From Alphaproteobacteria bacterium (GTDB taxonomy: Bacteria; Pseudomonadota; Alphaproteobacteria; Micropepsales; Micropepsaceae), in assembly GCA_025350465.1 (NCBI GenBank), contig JANXXU010000024.1, forward strand, positions 230,065-294,064: a stretch of 64,000 bases of DNA, written 5' to 3'. Below, piece after piece: positions 46,920-55,196 of the stretch. The notes under the pieces are model-generated. The model saw nothing but the letters and a program-made list of their open reading frames with translations. It did no database searches and was not told where the DNA came from. The first letter of the stretch is position 1, and every line of letters begins with the position of its first letter. The position numbers and the translations under genes were made by a program.

Positions 46920-48089
46920 CTATAAGCGCTCGACCGCCTCGAGCGAATAAATTTCCGGCAGGTGGGCGGCGATTTGGGTGAAGCGGGCGCCTTCGTTGGT
47001 TGAGGCCCAGACTTCGCCGCCCGTTGTGCCGAGATAGAGGCCGACGGGTTTTGTATCGTCGCGGCAGAAGGCTTGGCGCTTGACCGTGAACCAACCTTGT
47101 TTCTTCGGGAAGCCGCGGTCTTGGCGCTCCCAGCTTTTGCCGGCGTCGCGCGTGCGATAGACGGCGGGCTTGCCGTCGGGGCTGGTGCGCGGCCAGACCG
47201 TCGAGCCGTCCATCGGGAAGACCCAGGCGATGTCGGGTTCGCGCGGATGCGGCAGGATGGTGAAGCCGATGTCGCCCACCGTCTTCGGCATCGCGTTGCC
47301 GATGCGCTCCCACTTCTCGTTCGGACGGTCGACGCGATAGATGCCGCAATGATTCTGCTGATAGATGCGGTCGGGCATCGCCGGCGACAGCGCGATGTAA
47401 TGCGCGTCCTGGCCGAATTCGGGATAGGGATCGGGCATGAAACTCGCCTCGACGTTCTTGTTCAGCGGGCGCCAACTCTTCGCGCGATCGCGGCTTTCGA
47501 AGACGCCGGCGGTCGAGGTCGCGAGATACATGTGGCTCGCGTCGCGCGGATCGATGAGGATTTGATTGAGCAGCGCGCCGTCGGGCGTACCGGCGTCGGG
47601 CGGATTCCATTTGCCGTACATCGGATTTTCGTTTAAGCCGTCGACGCTGTCCCAACTCACGCCGTCGTCGGTCGAAACGAAGAGGCCGGGCGGCGACGTG
47701 CCGGCCCACCACACCTTCGGCTCGCTCGCGTGGCCGGGCGACAGCCAGAACGAATGATCGACGGCGCGGCCGTTTTCGGCTTTCGCGAAAGCGGGCGGGC
47801 GCGCCGCTTCCTTCCACCTTTTGCCCTTGTCGGTCGAGCGAAAGATGGTCGGGCCCAAGTGGCCGGTCTTGGCCGCCATCAACAGCGTGCCGCCGCCACG
47901 CGTGTCGCGCACGATGTGATTGATGATGTTGCCGAGGAAATGCGGGCCGTCGACGCGCCACGATTTGCGCGCGGCGTCGGAGGAGAAGAACCAGGCGCCC
48001 TTGCGCGTGCCGATGAGGAGCGTGACGCCGCGCGGGGTTTTCTTTTTGGGGCGCGAGGCGGGTTTCTTAGCGGGTTTTGCTTTGGTCAT
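46920..48089 (-). CDS. BNR/Asp-box repeat protein (sialidase-like propeller)
   Basis: About 389 residues from the ATG at 48089 (GAGGAG upstream), opening with a Lys/Pro-rich tail (MTKAKPAKKPASRPKKKTPR) then TLLIGTRKGAWFFSSD. Asp-box motifs recur: FRSTDKGKRW, FVSTDDGVSW, FESRDRAKSW, YRTRDAGKSW, WASTNEGARF. This indicates a multi-blade propeller of the WD40/YVTN/BNR superfamily. Sialidase catalytic residues are not evident and there is no signal peptide, so an enzymatic sialidase role is unlikely. Adjacent to and co-oriented with the MoaD/ThiS gene. Confidence 0.82.
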   Translation of the reverse strand: MTKAKPAKKPASRPKKKTPRGVTLLIGTRKGAWFFSSDAARKSWRVDGPHFLGNIINHIVRDTRGGGTLLMAAKTGHLGPTIFRSTDKGKRWKEAARPPAFAKAENGRAVDHSFWLSPGHASEPKVWWAGTSPPGLFVSTDDGVSWDSVDGLNENPMYGKWNPPDAGTPDGALLNQILIDPRDASHMYLATSTAGVFESRDRAKSWRPLNKNVEASFMPDPYPEFGQDAHYIALSPAMPDRIYQQNHCGIYRVDRPNEKWERIGNAMPKTVGDIGFTILPHPREPDIAWVFPMDGSTVWPRTSPDGKPAVYRTRDAGKSWERQDRGFPKKQGWFTVKRQAFCRDDTKPVGLYLGTTGGEVWASTNEGARFTQIAAHLPEIYSLEAVERL

Positions 48090-48239
48090 CTTGGCGCGGT
48101 CTCCTCGGAACGGCACGTGTAAGACGTTCAACCTTGCCTCTAGCCGACACTATTCGACAAGCGCTCCCGCGTTTTTCGCCTCCGCGCAGGTTCCACAAGA
48201 GCGGCAATATCCACAGGTTGAATCGAGGCACAATAATCT

Positions 48240-48423
48240 CCCCTCGCCCTTCCAAGTTTCTGGAAGGGAGAGGGGTCGGGGGTGAGGGAAGGCGATTGCG
48301 CAACGCTGATGACCACAAAGGCCAGGCGGTAACTCCGAGCGAGCCGCGCTGATCTGCGTATGGCATAACGGCCATCCCTCACCCCCATCCCCTCTCCCTT
48401 CCAAAAGATGGAAGGGCGAGGGG
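48240..48423. repeat. Composite palindromic repeat, two inverted copies (element B)
   Basis: Same family and layout as the element at 36110-36288. Left copy 48240-48292: CCCCTCGCCCTTCC, AAGTTTCT, GGAAGGGAGAGGGG, then GGGGGTGAGGGAAGG. Right copy 48372-48423 in reverse: CCATCCCTCACCCC, CCCCTCTCCCTTCC, AAAAGAT, GGAAGGGCGAGGGG. About 80 unique bases lie between. With the partial repeat at 48472-48491 it fills the gap between the BNR gene and the alpha/beta hydrolase gene; no gene seen there. Confidence 0.8.
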
Positions 48424-48492
48424 CGCAGCTCGCAATCGGAAGTAGGTGATATGGAGCGAGTCTGTTTGCCTGGGACGCCCGCGCTCTCAGGA

Positions 48493-49260
48493 TTAGACGC
48501 CGATTTCTTTGAGCCAGGTTTTGACGTGGCCGGCGGTTTCTTCCCAGCCGGGTTCGCCGATCAGCCAGTGGCTGTGGTTTTCGACTTCGCGGAAGTGGCC
48601 GTTGCCGCGATAGCGTTTGGCGATCGAGGCCACCGTCTTCGGCGGATTGACGCGGTCGAATTCGCCGGCGATGCACAAGACGGGGCAGATCACGGCTTTT
48701 GCTTCGACGTGGCTGGCGCGGCGCAAATCCATCGGCCAGTGCATGATCTCGAATGTGGCCAAGCCGGATTCCGGCACGAAGCGCGCGAATACCGCCTCGC
48801 GTTCCGCCGGCGGCAGGAGATCGAGCGCGTGACTGTCGGCGATCCATTGCGTCGGCTTCAGCGGCCGGTTCCAGAATTGACCGGCGTAATAGAGGCCGTG
48901 CGCGGAGGCGAGTTCCCATGGCGTCGTCGGCAGCGTGCCCCAGGGCGGCGACGGCGCGAGCAGCACCAACGCGCGCGCCGGCAAACGCGCGGCCAACATC
49001 TGCGCAAGAAGGCCGCCCATCGAATGACCGACGATCACCGGCGGCTCGCTCATCGCGCGCACCACGGACTCGAGGTCGCGGACGAAATCGGTGAGGCTGG
49101 TGGTGCCCAGCGCCTGCGGCGCGCGCGTGCCGGGCACGGTGTCGTGATAGCGCAAGGTCGGCGCGGTGATTGTCGCGCCCTCGGCCTCGAAGAACGCGCG
49201 ATAATTGTCGAGCGCCCAGCTCGCGCAGAAGGCACCGTGAAGCAGCAGGAAGGGAGGCAT
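48493..49260 (-). CDS. Alpha/beta hydrolase
   Basis: 255-residue hydrolase: LLLHGAFCASWALDNYRAFF (oxyanion loop HGA), nucleophile elbow VIVGHSMGGLLAQMLAARLP (Ser in GHSMGG), acid region PVLCIAGEFDRVNPPKTVAS (Asp in GEFD) and catalytic His in VENHSHWLIGEPGWEE. Cytoplasmic, no signal peptide. Substrate unknown; resembles lipase/lysophospholipase-type hydrolases. 33 bases from the rppH stop, in the same direction. Confidence 0.9.
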   Translation of the reverse strand: MPPFLLLHGAFCASWALDNYRAFFEAEGATITAPTLRYHDTVPGTRAPQALGTTSLTDFVRDLESVVRAMSEPPVIVGHSMGGLLAQMLAARLPARALVLLAPSPPWGTLPTTPWELASAHGLYYAGQFWNRPLKPTQWIADSHALDLLPPAEREAVFARFVPESGLATFEIMHWPMDLRRASHVEAKAVICPVLCIAGEFDRVNPPKTVASIAKRYRGNGHFREVENHSHWLIGEPGWEETAGHVKTWLKEIGV

Positions 49261-49293
49261 TTTGGAGCGGGCGATTGGAATGAAGCCTTGAGT

Positions 49294-49785
49294 TTAAGCG
49301 GGCCGGGCGAATTTGCGGAATATGTTGACCACATTTTGGTAAACTTGGCGTTTGAAAGGTACGATCAGCTGCGTGACTTCGTCGATCTCGACCCAGCGAA
49401 AAGCCTCGAATTCGGCATGTTTATGGGCATTGAGGTCGACGTCCCGGTCGGCGCCGAAGAAGCGCAGGGCGAACCATTTCTGGCGCTGGCCGCGATATTT
49501 GCCCTTCATGGCGATACCGACGAGTTCGCGCGGCAGGTCGTAGGAATACCATTCGGGCGCCTCGGCTAGGACTTCGACCTTGGCGATGCCGGTTTCTTCC
49601 TCGAGCTCGCGTAACGCGGCCTTGCGCGGGTCTTCGCCCTGATCAATGCCGCCTTGCGGCATCTGCCAGGCTTCGCCCGCCTCTTGGTCGACGCGGCGGC
49701 CGACAAAGACGAGACCTTCGCGGTTGAAGACCATGCAGCCGACGCAGGGGCGATAGGGCAGAGTTTGCGGATCGACTTGGCTCAT
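49294..49785 (-). CDS. rppH: RNA pyrophosphohydrolase (Nudix)
   Basis: Removes pyrophosphate from 5'-triphosphate mRNA ends and starts RNA decay. 163 residues from 49785: LPYRPCVGCMVFNREGLVFV, then VDQEAGEAWQMPQGGIDQGE and the Nudix box GGIDQGEDPRKAALRELEEETG; YDLPRELVGIAMKGKYRGQR and QKWFALRF are typical of RppH. A longer open reading upstream overlaps the deacetylase gene and has no homology. Immediately downstream (two bases) of the deacetylase-like gene. Confidence 0.94.
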   Translation of the reverse strand: MSQVDPQTLPYRPCVGCMVFNREGLVFVGRRVDQEAGEAWQMPQGGIDQGEDPRKAALRELEEETGIAKVEVLAEAPEWYSYDLPRELVGIAMKGKYRGQRQKWFALRFFGADRDVDLNAHKHAEFEAFRWVEIDEVTQLIVPFKRQVYQNVVNIFRKFARPA

Positions 49786-49787
49786 GA

Positions 49788-50945
49788 TCAATCGGGCGTT
49801 GACGGCGGCGAGGGTGGACCCGGTGCCGGTGTTGGCGTGTGGTTCGGGCCGGCGGGGGGCGTCGCCTGCGCGCTCCTCTGCGCGGCGATGATCGCGGTGA
49901 CCGGCGCAAGGGCGATGCCCTGTTGTTCGAGCTCCGCCGCCCAAGCGCTGATGCGATCGATTGTCATCGGATTTGCCGTTGCAACGCCGATGGCGGCGCC
50001 GCGCGTCTTGGCGACGGTCTCGAGATTCTTCAACTCGAGCGCGACGCCTTCGCGCGAGGGCACGCGATCGACGATGGCGTCGGCGCGGGCGAACGGGGCC
50101 TGCGCGGTGGTCGCGATCTCGGGAACGACGCTGCGATCGGCGGCGCCGTCGTCGAGCAGGAACAGACCGCGGCGCTTCATTTGCTCGACGATGGGGCGCA
50201 GATCTTCGGCCACCGACAGAAATTTCGCGCCCTGCATGTTCTTGACACCGGCGTAGCCCGAGATGCGGCTCATGAGCCATTGCAGATGCGCGGCGTTGTC
50301 GATGGCGTTGGCACCGGTCATCAGCGTGTTGGGGCCGGGGTCGTTGCTGGGATAATCGAAGGGCTCCATCGGCAGTTCGAGCAGCACCTCATGGCCCGCC
50401 GCCCGCGCCGCGGAGACCGAACTCTGCAGCGCCGTACCATAGGGCGTGAAGGAGAGCGTGATTGCGGCCGGGAGCTTGTCGATCGCCGATTGCGTGATCG
50501 CCTCGCCGATGCCTAAACCGCCGACGATGATGGCGATGCGCGGGCGTGGATCGGAGCGATCGAAGGCGCGGGAATAAAGATCCATCGGACGGCGACCGTC
50601 GGCGGCGATGATCGGGACCGCGCCGTCGCTCGTCTGTTCGGTCAGCGCCGGATCGGTGATGACGATGCCGTTGGCGGCGATCAAGGCGGCGGAGGACGAA
50701 CTCGGCCCGCCACCAGGTTGATGCGGCGGCGTCTGCGACAGAACTTCCGTAGGTCCGCGTGGTTGGGGCTGAACCTTCAAGACGACCTTGGGTTCACCGG
50801 CATCGGGATCGCCGAACAGCAGAAACAGCGCTGCTACGACCGCAATGCCGACGCCCAGCACCATGGCAACGGTCACGACGGAGATTTGCCGGCGCGCGCT
50901 GTCGCCGCGCCGGTTGCCGTTGCCTGGTGAGGACGGGCTCGCCAT
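49788..50945 (-). CDS. Divergent polysaccharide deacetylase family protein
   Basis: 385 residues. N-terminal cytoplasmic tail, one transmembrane anchor at about 21-44 (SVVTVAMVLGVGIAVVAALF), a Pro/Ser/Thr-rich linker and a YibQ/DUF610-type NodB-like domain (about 135-360): PRIAIIVGGLGIGEAITQSA, TLSFTPYGTALQSSVSAARA, GHEVLLELPMEPFDYPSNDP, GPNTLMTGANAIDN and LFLLDDGAADRSVVPEIA. The canonical metal His residues are altered, as is usual for this group. Periplasmic; next to envC-like and ctpA genes, it probably works on peptidoglycan or polysaccharide. A Pro-rich tail ends the protein. Confidence 0.9.
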   Translation of the reverse strand: MASPSSPGNGNRRGDSARRQISVVTVAMVLGVGIAVVAALFLLFGDPDAGEPKVVLKVQPQPRGPTEVLSQTPPHQPGGGPSSSSAALIAANGIVITDPALTEQTSDGAVPIIAADGRRPMDLYSRAFDRSDPRPRIAIIVGGLGIGEAITQSAIDKLPAAITLSFTPYGTALQSSVSAARAAGHEVLLELPMEPFDYPSNDPGPNTLMTGANAIDNAAHLQWLMSRISGYAGVKNMQGAKFLSVAEDLRPIVEQMKRRGLFLLDDGAADRSVVPEIATTAQAPFARADAIVDRVPSREGVALELKNLETVAKTRGAAIGVATANPMTIDRISAWAAELEQQGIALAPVTAIIAAQRSAQATPPAGPNHTPTPAPGPPSPPSTPD

Positions 50946-50978
50946 CGTTGGATTTGCTCTGCCCTAGAATTAGAAGTG

Positions 50979-51016
50979 GGGCCTAAACCTGGAAGACGGG
51001 CCTAAACGTGAAAGAC
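50979..51016. repeat. 19-bp tandem repeat, two copies
   Basis: GGGCCTAAACCTGGAAGAC (50979-50997) followed by GGGCCTAAACGTGAAAGAC (50998-51016), two mismatches, with a more degenerate copy upstream. Lies between ctpA and the deacetylase gene next to a hairpin. Confidence 0.7.
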
Positions 51017-51036
51017 GGGGCAATTGATATTGCCCC
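51017..51036 (-). terminator. Hairpin after ctpA, possible terminator
   Basis: Perfect 8-bp stem GGGGCAAT/ATTGCCCC with a four-base loop, 36 bases past the ctpA stop. The T run after it on the minus strand is short (GTCTTTC), so termination would be partial. Confidence 0.45.
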
Positions 51037-51071
51037 GCCCCAATCTCTTTGTCTTGTTCCGCCGGGGCGGT

Positions 51072-52400
51072 TTAGTTCGGCGCGTGAGCCGGCGCCGGCG
51101 TTGCGGTCGACATCGACACAACTTCCTGGCCGCGCAGCAAGCGCTCGGCATAGGTCAGCTGGAAGTCGTCGAACTTCTCGCCCGGTTTCGGCTTGATCAC
51201 CGGACCGACATGGGGTTTCGCCTGCGCGCCTTCGTCTTCGAGGTGATTACGCAGATCGGCCTCGGAACGGATGTCGCGCGGATCGGGGGCAGGCGGCGCT
51301 TCGGCCGTCTGTTGGACCTCGATGTCGGGATCGATGCCGGTCGCTTGGATCGAGCGGCCGGAGGGCGTGTAGTACTTCGCCGTCGTCAAACGCAGTGCGC
51401 CGTCGGTGCCGCCGGAGAGCGGAATGACGGTCTGCACCGAACCCTTGCCGAACGAGCGCATGCCGACGAGGCGCGCGCGCTTGTGGTCTTGCAATGCACC
51501 GGCGACGATTTCGGAGGCCGAGGCCGAACCTTCGTTGATCAGCACGACCATGGGGATGCCCGGCAGAACTTCACCGGCGCGGGCGTTGTAGCGCTGTGTA
51601 TCCGAAGCGCGGCGGCCGCGCGTCGACACAACCTCGCCTTGATCGAGGAATGCGTCGGAGACGGCGATCGCCTGGTCGAGCAAGCCGCCCGGATTGTTGC
51701 GCAGGTCGAGAACGATGCCCTTCAGGCGGCTGCCGATCTGGCTCTTCGTCTGATCGACGGCACGCTCCAAACCTTCCTCGGTCTGTTCGTTGAACGTCGT
51801 GATGCGGATATAGGCGATGTCGTTCTCGGCGCGGAAGCGCACGCTGTCGACGCGGATGATGGCGCGCGTCAGCGTCAATTCCATCGGCTTCTTTTCGCCT
51901 TTGCGAATGACCGTGATCTTGACCTGGCTGTTGGCGGGTCCGCGCATCTTGTCGACCGCGTCGCTCAAGGTCAGACCTTGAATCGACGTGCCGTCGATGG
52001 TCGAAATCAAATCGCCGGTCTTCAGGCCGGCGCGCGCCGCGGGCGTGCCGTCCATCGGCGAGATGACCTTGATGAGGCCGTCTTCCATCGTGACCTCAAG
52101 TCCGAGCCCGCCGAACTCGCCGCGGGTCTGAACCTGCATGTCGGAAAAATTCTTCGGGTTCATGTAACTCGAATGCGGATCGAGCGAGGCGAGCATGCCG
52201 TTGATCGCATTCTCGACCAGATCGGAGTCGGGCACTTCGCGCACGTAGTCGTTCTTCACGCGCTCGAAGACGTCGCCGAACAAATTGAGCTGGCGATAGG
52301 TATCGGTGCTCGCCACGCCTTTTGTCATCGGCGCGGCAAAAATCAGCGCCGCAACGAAGCCACCCACACCCGCCAACACAGTCAATTGTATTTTGTTCAT
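51072..52400 (-). CDS. ctpA: S41 family carboxy-terminal processing protease
   Basis: Periplasmic tail-specific serine protease. 442 residues with an N-terminal signal/anchor (QLTVLAGVGGFVAALIFAAP), a PDZ domain about 90-175 (FGGLGLEVTMEDGLIKVISP, GTPAARAGLKTGDLISTIDG) and a catalytic core with the Ser in NEGSASASEIVAGALQDHKR and the Lys in MRSFGKGSVQTVIPL. C-terminal tail has Pro/Ala-rich residues. Follows the envC-like gene by 37 bases; CtpA commonly pairs with EnvC/NlpD-type factors in envelope maintenance. Confidence 0.95.
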   Translation of the reverse strand: MNKIQLTVLAGVGGFVAALIFAAPMTKGVASTDTYRQLNLFGDVFERVKNDYVREVPDSDLVENAINGMLASLDPHSSYMNPKNFSDMQVQTRGEFGGLGLEVTMEDGLIKVISPMDGTPAARAGLKTGDLISTIDGTSIQGLTLSDAVDKMRGPANSQVKITVIRKGEKKPMELTLTRAIIRVDSVRFRAENDIAYIRITTFNEQTEEGLERAVDQTKSQIGSRLKGIVLDLRNNPGGLLDQAIAVSDAFLDQGEVVSTRGRRASDTQRYNARAGEVLPGIPMVVLINEGSASASEIVAGALQDHKRARLVGMRSFGKGSVQTVIPLSGGTDGALRLTTAKYYTPSGRSIQATGIDPDIEVQQTAEAPPAPDPRDIRSEADLRNHLEDEGAQAKPHVGPVIKPKPGEKFDDFQLTYAERLLRGQEVVSMSTATPAPAHAPN

Positions 52401-52437
52401 GGACTGCCGCTCACCTTCTCTCGAATTTCGTCATGGA

Positions 52438-53718
52438 TTAGCCGCTTACCTTCTCTCGAAGTGCCGCAAACCAAGGTGCCGGATCGACCGGCGCGCCGTT
52501 GCGGCGAATTTCCATATAGAGTCGCTCGCCCTTGGCGCCAGGAGCCAACCCCGGGTTGCTTTGGGTTTTATTCGGTCCCATCCGGCCAACAGGCTCACCG
52601 GCGAGCACTTCCTGGCCGACCACTCCGTCAACGATCGCCAGACCGGATAGAAGCACATGATATCCGCCGCTCACACCGATGATCAACATTTGTCCGTAAC
52701 CCCTGAAAGGTCCAGCGAACAGTACTTTCCCGTCACACGGAGATGTGACCTGGGCTCCAACGCGCGTCTGAAGCAAGATTCCAGCCAGATGGCCGCCCAA
52801 GCCGTCATCGCCGCCGAACCCGCCCGCCAATTCACCATTGGCCGGGAGGGCTAAAAGACCCCTTAAGCCGTCAAGCGAGGCCATCTTGGTGGCGCCGGCC
52901 GAGGCAATCCTACCCACAACGACCTGCCGGCCGCCGGGCCCGCCGGGGCGGCGGGCATCTTCATCCAAGCCCTTCATCAGCCCGCGCAGGTCGCGCGCCT
53001 GACCCGCAAGGGTTGTCAGACGGGTGCTGGTGTCGCTTAAAGCCCGATCCGTCCTGAAGGCCAAATCACGCTTTTCCGTGATCAGCGATTCAAGTTTGAG
53101 GCGATCGTTGTCGAGAGCACTGGCGGAAGCGGCAAGGGTCATTCTTTGGGCGGCAACCTGCTGACGCAGGGTGCGCAAACTCGTGAGATCCGAGGTGAGG
53201 CGGCGAGCCTCGTTCTGAACCGCCGGAACAACCGCGGACAAAAGCATCGCGGAGCGCGCAGCGACCGCGGCATCGTCCGGCCTGACGATCAGCGCCGGCG
53301 GCGGCTCACGGCCCATGCGCTGGAGAACCGCGAGCATTGAGGCGAGCTTGCCGCGTTTCCCGGCAAGCGCGTGACTCGCCTGTGCTTCGCGTGTCTCAAG
53401 GCCCGCCAATTGCTGCTCGACCTGGGCCAGATCGCGCTCGTGGGCCTGAGCGGAGGCGCCGACGCGGATGAGGTCGAGCTGCAAACGCTTTTGCTCCTCG
53501 ATGAGTTGGGCCTTGGAGGTCGTGAGCGTATCGACGCGGCTTTTGTCGCTGCCCATCTGCTTTTCGATGCGGTCAAGCTTTTCCAGCGGATCGGCCGCGT
53601 CTTCGGCGGGCGTCAAAGGCGGGCGCCCGGCACCATGCGCAAGGGCAGCAAAACTCAGCGCCGCCAAAACGGCCGCGGCGAGGGCGCCAATGCGGCGATC
53701 AGGCCGGTCGTTCCCCAT
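52438..53718 (-). CDS. EnvC-like murein hydrolase activator (degenerate LytM)
   Basis: 426 residues. Signal peptide about 1-30 (GALAAAVLAALSFAALAHGA), a coiled-coil region about 43-255 (DRIEKQMGSDKSRVDTLTTS, QAHERDLAQVEQQLAGLETR) and a C-terminal LytM/M23 domain (about 300-426, TSPCDGKVLFAGPFRGYGQM, GYHVLLSGLAIVDGVVGQEV). The zinc-ligand HxxxD is replaced (GGHLAGILLQ) and the HxH motif is lost, so it probably activates amidases instead of cutting peptidoglycan, as EnvC does. Periplasmic, in a ctpA/deacetylase cluster. Confidence 0.88.
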   Translation of the reverse strand: MGNDRPDRRIGALAAAVLAALSFAALAHGAGRPPLTPAEDAADPLEKLDRIEKQMGSDKSRVDTLTTSKAQLIEEQKRLQLDLIRVGASAQAHERDLAQVEQQLAGLETREAQASHALAGKRGKLASMLAVLQRMGREPPPALIVRPDDAAVAARSAMLLSAVVPAVQNEARRLTSDLTSLRTLRQQVAAQRMTLAASASALDNDRLKLESLITEKRDLAFRTDRALSDTSTRLTTLAGQARDLRGLMKGLDEDARRPGGPGGRQVVVGRIASAGATKMASLDGLRGLLALPANGELAGGFGGDDGLGGHLAGILLQTRVGAQVTSPCDGKVLFAGPFRGYGQMLIIGVSGGYHVLLSGLAIVDGVVGQEVLAGEPVGRMGPNKTQSNPGLAPGAKGERLYMEIRRNGAPVDPAPWFAALREKVSG

Positions 53719-53847
53719 CGTGCGCCTTCTTGGAATCTCGCATCATTTCGACAGTGCCACGATCGGTCGGTTGCGCAAGGTCGCGCGTCGGCCCGAATCT
53801 TCCACAGCATGCCATAAAGGATGGCGATCCGCGCGCATCCCTTCGAA

Positions 53848-54609
53848 TCAGGAGCGCTTGGTCTGATTTGCCACGGATTTGATTCGACCGCTGATTTCGT
53901 CGGGATTGCCCAGGAATTCGGTGCGCTCGGCCAGGAGCTGTTTGTTCAGCTTGTAGGCCTTGGGAATCCCCGTCGGCAGGTTGACGGCCTCGATGTCTTT
54001 GTCCGAGACGCCTTCCAGATGTTTGAGGAGGGCCCGCAGCGAATTGCCATGCGCGGCGATCAGCACTTTTTTGCCTGCTTCGATCAGCGGAACGATGTCG
54101 CTCTGCCAATAGGGCATCACGCGGTCGGCCACGTCTTTGAGGCTCTCGCCGCGCGGCAAATCCGCGTCCGCGATACCGCGATAGCGGGAATCGAATTTGG
54201 GGTGATCGGGACTGTTCATCTCGACCATCGGCGGGCGCGTGTCGTAACCGCGCCGCCAGAGATGGACCTGCTGCTCGCCGAATTTTTCGACTGCTTCGAG
54301 CTTGTTCTTGCCTTGAAGGGCGCCGTAGTGGCGCTCGTTCAGGCGCCAATGTTTGATCTCGGGGATCCACATCTGATCCATCGCGTCGAGGACCAACCAT
54401 AGCGTCTTGATCGCGCGGCTCTGCAGCGAGGTGAAGGCAATGTCGAAGCGGAAGCCTTCTTCGCGCAAGACCTTACCGCCGGCGAGCGCTTCACGAATGC
54501 CGACTTCGGATAGCGGGCTGTCGCGCCATCCGGTGAAGATATTTTCTTTGTTCGCCTCGCTCTGCCCGTGGCGAATGATGACGAGGTCGTAGTCCGTGCC
54601 TGTTCCCAT
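53848..54609 (-). CDS. gpmA: 2,3-bisphosphoglycerate-dependent phosphoglycerate mutase
   Basis: Interconverts 3- and 2-phosphoglycerate in glycolysis/gluconeogenesis. 253 residues: catalytic His in VIIRHGQSEANKENIFTGWR, SPLSEVGIREA, TSLQSRAIKTLWLVLDAM, LNERHYGALQGKNKLEAVEK (Glu acid), RYRGIADADLPRGESLKDVA and the second His in VLIAAHGNSLRALLKHLEG. Start at 54609; flanked by intergenic sequence with a repeat before rlmH. Confidence 0.96.
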   Translation of the reverse strand: MGTGTDYDLVIIRHGQSEANKENIFTGWRDSPLSEVGIREALAGGKVLREEGFRFDIAFTSLQSRAIKTLWLVLDAMDQMWIPEIKHWRLNERHYGALQGKNKLEAVEKFGEQQVHLWRRGYDTRPPMVEMNSPDHPKFDSRYRGIADADLPRGESLKDVADRVMPYWQSDIVPLIEAGKKVLIAAHGNSLRALLKHLEGVSDKDIEAVNLPTGIPKAYKLNKQLLAERTEFLGNPDEISGRIKSVANQTKRS

Positions 54610-54661
54610 TACTCGCCTATGTCGTTGCGTCGCATCACTCTTGTCCGTGTGTGCGCAAGCT

Positions 54662-54690
54662 ACTGGATTCCCGCCGACGCGGGAATGACA
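54662..54690. repeat. Single copy of GGATTCCCGC...GCGGGAATGACA repeat
   Basis: ACTGGATTCCCGCCGACGCG then GGAATGACA, a small hairpin of the same family as the pair at 45681-45799. It lies in the 125-base gap between rlmH and gpmA. Confidence 0.7.
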
Positions 54691-54734
54691 GTATGGGAAT
54701 TGATTTCAGTCGCTTTCGACCGACGGAACATCAA

Positions 54735-55187
54735 TTAGGCCCGGTGATAAGGGTGGCCGGTCAGGATGGTCACCGCACGATAGAGCTGCTCGGCCAGCAT
54801 GACTCGCACCAGCATGTGGGGCCAGGTTTGCGGGCCGAAGGCGATGGTTAGGCTTGCCGCGGTCTTTGCTTCCGCCGGCAAACCGTCGGCGGCGCCGATC
54901 AGGAATTGAATCTTTGGCGTTCCGCCATCGCGCCATCTTGCCAGCTGGCGGGCGAAGGCTTCGCTGGCAATGCCTTTGCCTTGTTCGTCGAGCGCGACGG
55001 TGAAATTTCCTTTGGCCAACTCTAGCAATTTTTCCGGCCGGCGCTCGTCGATCTCGATCAGGTTGAATCCGGTGAACGCAAGAACGCGCCCGGCGTCACG
55101 CGCGCGCGTCAGATAACTTTGCGCGAGCGTGGTTTCGGGCGCGTTCGGCGCGCGGCCCAAGGTCAGAACATCGAGGGCGAGTGCCAA
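54735..55187 (-). CDS. rlmH: 23S rRNA pseudouridine-1915 N3-methyltransferase
   Basis: SPOUT-fold methyltransferase acting on assembled 70S ribosomes. 150 residues, slightly short. TRARDAGRVLAFTGFNLIEI, then the SAM knot: FLIGAADGLPAEAKTAASLT and the signature LVRVMLAEQLYRAVTILTGH-PYHRA at the C-terminus. Downstream of rsfS by nine bases, the usual order. Confidence 0.93.
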   Translation of the reverse strand: MALALDVLTLGRAPNAPETTLAQSYLTRARDAGRVLAFTGFNLIEIDERRPEKLLELAKGNFTVALDEQGKGIASEAFARQLARWRDGGTPKIQFLIGAADGLPAEAKTAASLTIAFGPQTWPHMLVRVMLAEQLYRAVTILTGHPYHRA

Positions 55188-55196
55188 GGGGCTACG

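Noticed and set aside
48451..49569. 372-residue plus-strand frame opposite the alpha/beta hydrolase and rppH
   Set aside because: Antisense to two clear enzymes with complete catalytic motifs.
51024..52682. 552-residue plus-strand frame opposite ctpA
   Set aside because: Antisense to CtpA, whose PDZ and Ser/Lys catalytic motifs are intact; sequence is His/Arg/Asp-rich as expected of a complement frame.
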